Of a stretch of 20,959 nucleotides of DNA, positions 6,433-12,631 are shown piece by piece (within the stretch, counting starts at the first letter, position 1; every line of letters begins with the position of its first letter). The notes under the pieces are model-generated. The model did not search any database and was not told the origin of the DNA. It saw nothing but the letters and a program-made list of their open reading frames with translations. Source of the stretch: a virus; IMG/VR virus record IMGVR_UViG_3300036845_000225, positions 1-20,959 of that record. One strand, written 5' to 3'. Both the position numbers and the translations under genes were made by a program.

Positions 6433-6474
6433 CCGCAGGTCGCAGGGTCGGCAACCCGACCCCCTGACCTGCGG
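6433..6474. other. 42-bp interrupted dyad; candidate attP core or bidirectional hairpin
   Basis: CCGCAGGTC (6433-6441) pairs with GACCTGCGG (6466-6474), and GGGTCGG (6445-6451) pairs with CCGACCC (6456-6462). Three unmatched bases separate the two stems on each side and the centre is 4 bases. Its length and broken symmetry fit a serine-integrase attP half-site pair, and it lies about 80 bases upstream of the integrase start. A hairpin that isolates the divergent promoters is an equal alternative. Confidence 0.35.
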
Positions 6475-6501
6475 CATCTCTAAGATACCGCGTCCAAATA
6501 C

Positions 6502-6530
6502 GGGACCGCACGCTACACCCGGCGTAGGCT
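6502..6530 (+). promoter_or_regulatory. Putative leaderless promoter of the plus-strand cassette
   Basis: TAGGCT (6525-6530) fits the actinobacterial TAnnnT -10 box. GGGACC (6502-6507), 17 bases upstream, is a weak -35 (shares GAC with TTGACA). The expected start point, about 7 bases past the -10, falls on the ATG at 6538. No good ribosome site precedes that ATG, which suits a leaderless mRNA. TAAGAT (6481-6486) is a second possible -10. Confidence 0.4.
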
Positions 6531-6537
6531 ACCGCGC

Positions 6538-7104
6538 ATGACTACACCAAAACAGGCGGCCGGGGGGCCATTTAAGGCCCTGGTTTGGCTCGCCGGATAC
6601 AGCAACGTCGAAACGCTCCGCTACGCCGATCCGGTCGACGCCCTGGCGGCGTGCGTGGATCACCTGCAACGCGGTTACCAGACTCGGCTATCGGACAACG
6701 CGGTCGCGTGGTTCCAAGTCCACGAATCGGTCGGCGGCCTGAAGCTGTCCGATGCGAACGGGGCGCGCCGGGCCGCGCCGAGCCGGGTCGCCGAGGTGCC
6801 CGCCGAGCGCCTCGGCGCCGAGCGGGAGGCGGTCGCCGAGGTGCCCGCCGGGCGGCCCGCAGAGCCCGCCACAGCGCGCCGGGGGCGCCGGGCCGCGCAA
6901 CCACCCGCCGAGGCGCCCGAGGCCGCCGAGGCGCACGCCCCGCCGCCGCCCGAGGCCGAGCCCGCGGCAACTGCTCGAGCGGCCCGCCGGGGCGTGCGGG
7001 CGGCGGCGGTCGCCGAGCCCGCGGCGCCGAGGCGGCGAGCGGCTCGAGCGCTGCCGGTGATACCCGCCGCGGAATTCCGGGCGCCCGCCGAGGTGCGGGC
7101 ATGA
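6538..7104 (+). CDS. Unknown protein with short folded head and Ala/Pro/Glu/Arg tail
   Basis: A 188-residue protein, not recognised. The first 75 residues look folded (FKALVWLAGYSNVETLRYADPVDALAACVDHLQRG, then an AWFQVHESVGGLKL strand region), compatible with a small alpha/beta domain. The rest (about 80-188) is low-complexity Ala/Pro/Glu/Arg with repeats of AEVPAE, PPAEAPE and RRG, probably disordered. It opens the only plus-strand transcript in the window, transcribed away from the integrase, and has a likely leaderless promoter. Its stop overlaps the next ATG as ATGA (7101-7104). The minus strand here also has long open frames, but they have no folded-looking segment and arise from the GC-rich repeats. 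The location between integrase and tail genes is typical for lysogen-expressed accessory genes, so a role in lysogeny or phage defence is possible but unproven. Confidence 0.7.
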   Translation: MTTPKQAAGGPFKALVWLAGYSNVETLRYADPVDALAACVDHLQRGYQTRLSDNAVAWFQVHESVGGLKLSDANGARRAAPSRVAEVPAERLGAEREAVAEVPAGRPAEPATARRGRRAAQPPAEAPEAAEAHAPPPPEAEPAATARAARRGVRAAAVAEPAAPRRRAARALPVIPAAEFRAPAEVRA

Positions 7105-7742
7105 TCGCCGTCGACACGGGGCCGCTCATGCTCATTGTCTCGCCGAGCGGCGCCATACGGACAACCCGCCTGCCGGCGGCCGAGCGGTTTACCGGCGACC
7201 CCACGGCCGAGGCCGCGATAAGCGCTCTGCTCGGCGGGGCGCCCCGCGTGATCATCCGGCGGATACCCGCGGCCCGCGGCGGGTCCACGCGCCCGGAAAT
7301 CGCAATGTGGTGCCTTTACCTGGCGGAACTCGGCGACGGGTTGCCGGTGAACGATCCGGCGTCCATCCTGGCGCGTGCGCTCGGGTGGGAGGGGCCGCCC
7401 GACGCGATACGGGGGACGGTGGCTTTCCTCGGCCACGCGGCGGGGCGCCTCGGCGACGTGCGGCCCGAGGTTATCCACCTGGCGGGGCGGCTCATCCTCG
7501 GCGAGCCCTGGCCAGACGTGCCCGCCGAGTCCGCTAACAGGCGGGCCGCGCCGCTCGAGGTGCCCGCCGCCCGCCCGCCCGCCGAGGCCGAGACAGGGCC
7601 GCTCGAGCGGCTCGAGCCCGAGGCCGGGCGGCCCCGCGGTTGGTTGGGGCGCGCATATGACGCCCTGGCAAGTGATCCGTTGCCGCCGAGGCCGCCCGAG
7701 CCGCCCGCCGATCCTGGCGGCGTCCCGGTCGCGTTCGATTAG
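7101..7742 (+). CDS. Unknown protein of the plus-strand cassette
   Basis: A 213-residue protein, not recognised. The frame is open far upstream, but the ATG at 7101 overlaps the previous stop as ATGA, and upstream residues are an Arg-rich shadow of the first gene, so this start is chosen. Residues 1-140 look folded: an initial strand pair (MIAVDTGPLMLIVSPSGAIRTTRL), a helix (TAEAAISALLGG), a strand (RVIIRRIP), then helices (EIAMWCLYLAELGDGL, ASILARALGWEGPPDAIRGTVAFLGHAAGRLG). The C-terminal third is Pro/Ala/Glu-rich, has tandem LER-LEP from the genome-wide CTCGAG repeat, and ends with a short helix (GWLGRAYDALAS). The MIAVDTGPL start faintly recalls PIN-domain beginnings, but the other PIN acidic positions are not evident, so that is not called. 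It is operonic with its neighbours on both sides. Confidence 0.7.
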   Translation: MIAVDTGPLMLIVSPSGAIRTTRLPAAERFTGDPTAEAAISALLGGAPRVIIRRIPAARGGSTRPEIAMWCLYLAELGDGLPVNDPASILARALGWEGPPDAIRGTVAFLGHAAGRLGDVRPEVIHLAGRLILGEPWPDVPAESANRRAAPLEVPAARPPAEAETGPLERLEPEAGRPRGWLGRAYDALASDPLPPRPPEPPADPGGVPVAFD

Positions 7743-7744
7743 CC

Positions 7745-8161
7745 ATGCCAGGATTGCCGCCCGAGGCAGAAGAACGGCTCATAGCCGCCGCCGACCTAGT
7801 CGGCCGGACGGGGGCGAAACATTTCGAAATCGGTTATCTCCACGATGACGTCCCGGCCGCCGAGGCGGCATGGTTCGCGCACGCTCAGTACCGGGGCGGG
7901 CGCATCATCGCGGAGAATCACGCCGATCCGGCCGAGGCCGCCGAGGCACTAGCGAAACGTCTGCTTACCGGGGCGCGGTGCGCGTGCGGCAAACTCGTTT
8001 CGCTCGGCGACGACGGGGCGTTCGCATTCACAAAGCCGGTCATGACTGACGGGTCGGAATTCACGGCTGATCAGGCCGCCGCCGCCGGGCTCTGCCGGTG
8101 GCGCCGGGATCATGCCCGGTGGATATCGGAATGCGGCCGAGGCCGGGCAAAGCCGCGGTAG
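7745..8161 (+). CDS. Conserved phage-type protein of unknown function with Cys motif
   Basis: A 138-residue protein, the last gene of the plus-strand cassette, starting 2 bases after the preceding stop. The first half (RTGAKHFEIGYLHDDVPAAEAAWFAHAQYRGGRIIAENHADPAEAAEALAKRLLTG) alternates strands and helices in a way I recall from small actinophage proteins of unknown function. It then has CACGK (near 79-83), a later Cys before WRRDHARWIS and another before GRGR, so up to four Cys could bind zinc. The end is basic. It does not look like an endolysin or holin. The gene is followed by a strong hairpin shared with the convergent tail operon. Only the general type is recognised; the function is unknown. 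Confidence 0.75.
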   Translation: MPGLPPEAEERLIAAADLVGRTGAKHFEIGYLHDDVPAAEAAWFAHAQYRGGRIIAENHADPAEAAEALAKRLLTGARCACGKLVSLGDDGAFAFTKPVMTDGSEFTADQAAAAGLCRWRRDHARWISECGRGRAKPR

Positions 8162-8182
8162 TTAAGGGGGTTGCCGCGGGAG

Positions 8183-8214
8183 CGGGCCGCCGCCCAGGTC
8201 CGGGCGGCGGCCCG
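8183..8214. terminator. Bidirectional terminator between convergent operons
   Basis: A perfect 13-bp stem (8183-8195 with 8202-8214) encloses a 6-base loop and is followed on the plus strand by TTTCGCCGTTT. It lies in the 62-base gap between the plus-strand cassette and the convergent tail-fibre gene, so it can end both transcripts. Confidence 0.85.
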
Positions 8215-8223
8215 TTTCGCCGT

Positions 8224-9420
8224 TTAGCTGACTAGCGCGGCAATAGCGCCGTTGCTTACCTGCCCTTGATTGGCCGTCCCGTTCCAAGTAGCGGCAACCG
8301 CGACCGTGTGCTGCCCGGCCGCCAGGCCCGTAAAACTCCACGGGCCGCCGAGCGCGCCCGCTTGCCCCTGTCCGGAATTAGCCCCGATCAGCGCGTAAAC
8401 GGGAATGTTCGGGCCGGACTGCAAAACGCCGTCAAGCATCACGCTCACTTGGAGTAGCGCGTTTACCGCGGTGTTCCCCGCAAGGATCTTGGCCCAGACC
8501 GAGCCGATCACGGTAACGACGGCGGCCGGCCCGGCGACGGTAAAGGTTACGGTGGCTACTGCGGTCCAAGCGGAGACGGCAACCCATGCGTAGGGCGCGC
8601 CGCCCACCGCGAACGCAGGGACCGCGGTCGGCCCCGTGGCGCCGGGCGGTCCCTGCGGCCCCGTGGCGCCCGCCGGTCCCGTGGCGCCGGGTACGCCCTG
8701 CGCGCCATCGGCGCCAGGCGGCCCGGCCGGGCCCGCCGGTCCCTGCGGCCCGGTCCCGCCCGGTCCCTGCGGCCCATCGGCGCCGGGCGGTCCCTGCGGC
8801 CCCGTAGGGCCAGGCGGTCCCTGCGGCCCGGTCCCGCCCGGTCCCTCTGGCCCGGTATCACCCGCCGGTCCCTGCGGCCCGGCCGGCCCCGCGGCGCCGG
8901 GATCACCCGCCGGTCCCTGCGGCCCCGCGGCCCCATCGGCGCCAGGCGGCCCCTGCGGCCCCGTAGGGCCAGGCGGGCCGACAGAGCCCGTATCCTGCGG
9001 CCTCGGCGTGAGCGTGAACTCTGCGGCGCTCTGCGCGCCCGCCGGGACTAGCACCGTCCCGAGCCGGATACCCGCCGAGCGGCTCGAGCCCGCCGGGAGG
9101 ATTTGCAGGAACCATTGGCCGGTTTCGACGTCGCCGATCACCGCCCATACCTCATCCGTGCGGTCCGCGGCGTCCGCGGGCGCCTCGGCGATCGTGAGCG
9201 GGCCGGGCGGGTAGATCACGCAGAGCGTCCCGTCGCCGGCGGGCGCGACCGCAATCCACGCCCCGCTAACGATCACCTCGAGCCCGGCGCCCGCCGTGAA
9301 TACCGCGGGCGCGGCGATGCCCGGAACGTTGCCGGCCATGCCGGTGATAACCATTCGGTCGGTGTGCGCCGTGTAGTGCCCCGCCTGGCCGTAGCTGAGG
9401 ATTCCGCCCGGCGTGGTCAT
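8224..9420 (-). CDS. Collagen-like tail fibre
   Basis: A 398-residue structural protein. Residues 1 to about 140 form a beta-rich domain that is clearly related to the start of the next upstream gene (shared MTTP, GQAG, VIT, TAGAGL, GDGTL, GIxLGTV, PAGA), so it probably docks both fibres to the same baseplate site. Residues 148-265 are collagen-like: about 38 Gly-x-y triplets, often GPQ, GPP, GAD, with two breaks in register (each GPGGT). These should trimerise as a collagen helix. The C-terminal 130 residues are Ala/Val/Gly-rich and beta-like, probably the receptor-binding or trimerising head. It is the last gene of the late operon, coupled to the upstream fibre gene by ATGA (9417-9420), and ends before a strong terminator. 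Confidence 0.88.
   Translation of the reverse strand: MTTPGGILSYGQAGHYTAHTDRMVITGMAGNVPGIAAPAVFTAGAGLEVIVSGAWIAVAPAGDGTLCVIYPPGPLTIAEAPADAADRTDEVWAVIGDVETGQWFLQILPAGSSRSAGIRLGTVLVPAGAQSAAEFTLTPRPQDTGSVGPPGPTGPQGPPGADGAAGPQGPAGDPGAAGPAGPQGPAGDTGPEGPGGTGPQGPPGPTGPQGPPGADGPQGPGGTGPQGPAGPAGPPGADGAQGVPGATGPAGATGPQGPPGATGPTAVPAFAVGGAPYAWVAVSAWTAVATVTFTVAGPAAVVTVIGSVWAKILAGNTAVNALLQVSVMLDGVLQSGPNIPVYALIGANSGQGQAGALGGPWSFTGLAAGQHTVAVAATWNGTANQGQVSNGAIAALVS
8626..8979 (-). repeat. Collagen-like Gly-x-y coding repeat
   Basis: About 38 triplets of the [15 protein letters not shown] type, encoded by degenerate 9-base and longer repeats. Two in-frame breaks (GPG-GT) occur in near-identical contexts, suggesting that the region grew by duplication of a block containing one break. 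Confidence 0.9.
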
Positions 9421-10472
9421 GGTGAAATCTGCCCGCTCGGGTCGGCGCCCCCGTGCCGGGAAAATGTGTTATTCCACGTCTCGAGCGTGCCCCCGGCCGA
9501 GCCGGCGTTACTGCGCAGACACAGGATGTCGGCGACCGCCGGGTTAAACGTGGCGTTGGTAGTCACGCCGACGCCCTGTATTCCGACCTGCGGCATTGAC
9601 TGGTGGGCCACAAGCGCCCTGATTGACATTGCGACGGTATTTCCCCAATGGTCGACTTGGACATGAGCGTCAATGTCGTAGTTGTACGGGGTATGGGCCG
9701 CCCACCCGCCATGATCCAGCGTCACCCGGCAATAGGTACCGAGGCCGTTAACGTCAAACCACATGTTCGCGGCCGGGCTCGGGCTTAGCCCGGCGCCTGC
9801 GCTGTGGAGGTGGTAATGCGTGAACGGGACCGCGTCGCCGGCCGGGATAGTCCATATCGGGCCGACATTGACGCCCGCCCCGGTAACGTAGTGGCGCCCG
9901 TCGTTGAGTGAGAGCACCGCGGCGCCCCCGGCGCCCTGTAGTAGGGACTGTACCCATAGCATCCCGTTTTGCGTGGCATAGAGATATGCCTTACCGCCGG
10001 TTTGCTTTGTGTTAAGGGTTATCCCCTCGAATTGCCCGAATGTGACCGGGGCGTTGGTAATCGTCATCTGCGAGGCCAGGTTGGCGCCCGCGGGCGCAAC
10101 CACCGTCCCTAGCTGAATTCCGGGGCGGCCCGTCGCGTCGGCCGGCGTGATCACGTTGATAGTCCACGTTGCCCCGTCCGGGTCCACGTCGCACCAGAGG
10201 TAATAGGTTGCCGAGCCCGTGGCCGGCCCCGCCGGGACGTCGACCGTGAGCGTGGCGCCCGAGCCCACCACCGCTAGCGTCCCGTCGCCGCAGTTCGCCA
10301 CGCCGAGCCATCCGGGCGCGATGCTGACCTGTAGCCCGGCGCCCGCGGTGATCTGCGCGCCCACCACAAGGCCCTGATTCCGGTTTGCCAGGGCGGTAAT
10401 CACGCGGCGGTCGTCCACCGCGTCATACGTGCCCGCTTGCCCCCATGCCAGGAGCCCGGTCGGTGTAGTCAT
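9417..10472 (-). CDS. Tail fibre / receptor-binding minor tail protein
   Basis: A 351-residue protein. The N-terminal 140 residues are a paralogue of those in the downstream collagen fibre: both start MTTP, share GQAG, a VIT motif, TAGAGLxV, GDGTL and GIQLGTVxxPAGA, in the same order. After that the two diverge. This one has a beta-rich C-terminal region ([25 protein letters not shown], then [44 protein letters not shown]) typical of fibre or spike heads; no enzyme motif is clear. It is likely a baseplate-attached protein that contacts the host. A good ribosome site (AAGGAAA) precedes the ATG, near the stop of the upstream gene, and its own stop overlaps the collagen-fibre start as ATGA. An alternative is a tail-spike hydrolase, but no active site is seen. 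Confidence 0.78.
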   Translation of the reverse strand: MTTPTGLLAWGQAGTYDAVDDRRVITALANRNQGLVVGAQITAGAGLQVSIAPGWLGVANCGDGTLAVVGSGATLTVDVPAGPATGSATYYLWCDVDPDGATWTINVITPADATGRPGIQLGTVVAPAGANLASQMTITNAPVTFGQFEGITLNTKQTGGKAYLYATQNGMLWVQSLLQGAGGAAVLSLNDGRHYVTGAGVNVGPIWTIPAGDAVPFTHYHLHSAGAGLSPSPAANMWFDVNGLGTYCRVTLDHGGWAAHTPYNYDIDAHVQVDHWGNTVAMSIRALVAHQSMPQVGIQGVGVTTNATFNPAVADILCLRSNAGSAGGTLETWNNTFSRHGGADPSGQISP

Positions 10473-10490
10473 TTTCGGCGATTTCCTTTC

Positions 10491-11750
10491 TTACGGGATC
10501 ACGGTCTTAGGGGCGGCCCGGAATGCGGCGCGGCCTGCGGCGTCGATGCGCTCGAGGTGTTGCGTGAGGGTTTCCCGTGCCCGCGGCGCCGGGAGGGTAA
10601 GCGCGATAATCCACGCCGCGGTCGCCGCGGCGGCGTCGATATCACGTTGTATCAATTGCCCGGTTACGGTGAGGCCGCCCGGCAATAGCGGGGTTGTCAC
10701 GTGTATGGTCACGTCGTCGCCGACGCCGTAACTGCGGATATCGGGGAAATCCTCGGACGGTTTCGCGGTGATCTTGAGCGCGGGCGCCGCTTGCAGCGTG
10801 GCGCCGGTATCCGCCTTTTCTTGGAGTGTGGAGATTATCGAAACGCCCGGCGCGTCGTCGGTCATGTCGAGTTGCGGCAAATCGGCCTGCGGCCGGTCCA
10901 CGATCACCACGGGCTTAGGCGGCGTGCTGCCGTCCGCCGGGGGCGCGGCGTTGGGGTCGGCCTCGCCGACCGCGTAGGTGCGCGTCCGTAGCTGATCGGC
11001 GTCCCATGCCGCCGCGTAGTCGAGCGCGTTACCCGGCATGGTCACGCCGAGGCCCGAGGCCGCCGAGCCCGCCCGCGGGTACGCAATCATCAGCGTGCAT
11101 TCCGGGCCGCCCGGCCCCATCGCGTATTGTGCCCGGAATTGCGGCCCGCTGATGACCTGCGATAGCTGCGTGAGCAGTTCGGCCCGCGTGTTGCCGAGGT
11201 AGTCATACGTGCGGTCCCGCGGGAAACCGGGTCCGGGGCTTGTGATTACTTTCACGCCGACGTCGCCGAGCGGCGCCGCGATATCCGCGGCTATGGCGCA
11301 TTGCTCTACTTGCGTGTAGATCTTATTCGGATTCACGTCGAACATGCGCTTAATGAGGTATCCGGGCAATTCCGTCAACGTGAGCGTAACCGTGCTTAGC
11401 CCCGTCTCCTGTATGCCGGTCGGCACGCCGCACCAAATCGGCGTCCCCTCATAAAACGCCCAGAGCCGCCACGACCAGAGCCGCAGGATACGCGCCGGGT
11501 CAATGCCGCACGGCACGTTTACCGTCGCGCTCCCGTTACCGAAATCGGACAGTTTAGAGGTACAGGTGAAACCCGTTACCTTAACCGGGCCGAGCGGGAC
11601 CGCCCCGGCGATCATGTCGGCCCACCACGTCCACCGCCCCGGAACCGGGATAAGCGGTCGCGGGAGCAGCGTAAACGGGGCCGCGGCTACGTCCACGCCG
11701 ACCGCCACGCGAGCGTAACCGAGCCCGAGCCCTGCGAGTAAAGCGACCAA
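10491..11750 (-). CDS. Baseplate / minor tail protein, siphovirus Gp37-like
   Basis: A 419-residue protein when read from the TTG at 11750. It resembles the siphovirus ReqiPepy6 Gp37-like group, which sits after the Dit protein and helps form the tail hub. Visible features are an N-terminal beta domain (KVTGFTCTSKLSDFGNGSATVNVP, RLWSWRLWAFYEGTPIWCGVPTGI, STVTLTLTELPGYLIKR) and a middle helical part (YTQVEQCAIAADI, TRAELLTQLSQVI). The last third has further strands, including YGVGDDVTIHVTTPLL and GLTVTGQLIQRDID. The exact start is uncertain: the TTG form overlaps the Dit gene by 64 bases, while in-frame GTG codons at 11708 and 11696 reduce this to 22 or 10 bases. The position between Dit and fibre genes supports a hub or baseplate role. 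The family name is from recollection of pattern, not a search. Confidence 0.75.
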   Translation of the reverse strand: MVALLAGLGLGYARVAVGVDVAAAPFTLLPRPLIPVPGRWTWWADMIAGAVPLGPVKVTGFTCTSKLSDFGNGSATVNVPCGIDPARILRLWSWRLWAFYEGTPIWCGVPTGIQETGLSTVTLTLTELPGYLIKRMFDVNPNKIYTQVEQCAIAADIAAPLGDVGVKVITSPGPGFPRDRTYDYLGNTRAELLTQLSQVISGPQFRAQYAMGPGGPECTLMIAYPRAGSAASGLGVTMPGNALDYAAAWDADQLRTRTYAVGEADPNAAPPADGSTPPKPVVIVDRPQADLPQLDMTDDAPGVSIISTLQEKADTGATLQAAPALKITAKPSEDFPDIRSYGVGDDVTIHVTTPLLPGGLTVTGQLIQRDIDAAAATAAWIIALTLPAPRARETLTQHLERIDAAGRAAFRAAPKTVIP

Positions 11751-12631
11751 CGCGCCGAGGCCAGGGCGGGAATGAGCATAGGCCGGGAGCCCGGCAGGAT
11801 GTAGGACGCCCGCGATACGCCCCCCGCGGCGTACGCCGTCAGGTCGTCGGTGGCGACCACGATCTCAATTCCGGCGTCAAGCGTGGCGAGGTTGATCGTG
11901 TTGCCGGCGTCGTCGCGCAACTCGGGCGTGACCAGGTCGCCGGCGAACAGAGCCCAGACCGGGGCGGGTGAATTGCCGGTATTACCGAGAATCGCCGATG
12001 ATGGCGTGTCCGGGCTCGAGTAAGACCACGAATACACCCGCTGATACGGGCGCCCCGATGCGCCGGGGCCGCCCGGCCGCAGGATCACCGTTTGCCAGAG
12101 ATCCTCATAAATCAACGGGTCCGCGGCGGTAACCACCGCCTGATACCGGAAAGCGGTATTCCCGAGCCAGGTAACCGCCAGGGCGTCCGTCCCGGCTCGG
12201 GTGCTCGCCGTGAGCGCCCGCCCGTCGCCGAGCCCATCGGTAACCGTGAACGGGGCAGGCTGCCGCTTAGCCGCCCGCATCGCTAGCTGATCACGAAAAC
12301 CGGCGAGCAGACCGCGCGGGCCGAGGCCGACGCCGGTAACCGTGATCGTGCGGGCGCCGAGCGTCTTAGGGCCCCACGCCGAGCCATCGGCCACCGCACG
12401 GGGCGCGTCGTGCCCATCGGCGGGCGGCCCGCCGACCCACCCGTCAACGTTCTCCACGATCGCGCAGAGCGCCGCGGGATCGGCCCCGCCGGTATTCAGC
12501 GCCAGGCCGTCCCACACAACCCCGATAAGCGCCCGCCCCGCCGGCGGGGCCGGCGGCGGCGAGTAGATCCAGTCGAACGCCCGGTCGTAACCGCGGGTGC
12601 CCGCCGCGGACTCAAACGGTGCAACGGTCAT
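11687..12631 (-). CDS. Distal tail (Dit-like) protein
   Basis: A 314-residue protein placed directly after the tape measure, where siphoviruses encode the distal tail protein that joins the tail tube to the baseplate. The ATG at 12631 is chosen because it overlaps the tape-measure stop as ATGA (12628-12631); an ATG 8 codons further upstream only adds a Gly/Arg run. The sequence has the Dit style: an opening strand region (WDGLALNTGG), a long loop and strand pair (TLGARTITVTGVGLGPRGLLAGFRDQLAMRA), a PFTVTDG segment, then a C-terminal half with NTGNSPAPVWALFAGDLVTPEL and INLATLDAGIEIVVATDD, resembling the galectin-like second domain in larger Dit proteins. No catalytic function is expected. The main doubt is the exact family name. 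Confidence 0.78.
   Translation of the reverse strand: MTVAPFESAAGTRGYDRAFDWIYSPPPAPPAGRALIGVVWDGLALNTGGADPAALCAIVENVDGWVGGPPADGHDAPRAVADGSAWGPKTLGARTITVTGVGLGPRGLLAGFRDQLAMRAAKRQPAPFTVTDGLGDGRALTASTRAGTDALAVTWLGNTAFRYQAVVTAADPLIYEDLWQTVILRPGGPGASGRPYQRVYSWSYSSPDTPSSAILGNTGNSPAPVWALFAGDLVTPELRDDAGNTINLATLDAGIEIVVATDDLTAYAAGGVSRASYILPGSRPMLIPALASARWSLYSQGSGSVTLAWRSAWT

Noticed and set aside
7101-7200. PIN-domain toxin call from MIAVDTGPL
   Set aside because: The later conserved acidic residues of PIN domains are not visible and the following helices do not match.
6572-7478. Long minus-strand frames opposite the plus-strand cassette
   Set aside because: They are Ala/Arg/Gly-rich with no folded segment, whereas the plus frames show folded N-terminal domains and ATGA coupling.
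8636-9214. Plus-strand collagen-like frame
   Set aside because: Its GPCGP pattern is the reverse complement of the real Gly-x-y repeat and has many Cys not typical of a collagen fibre.
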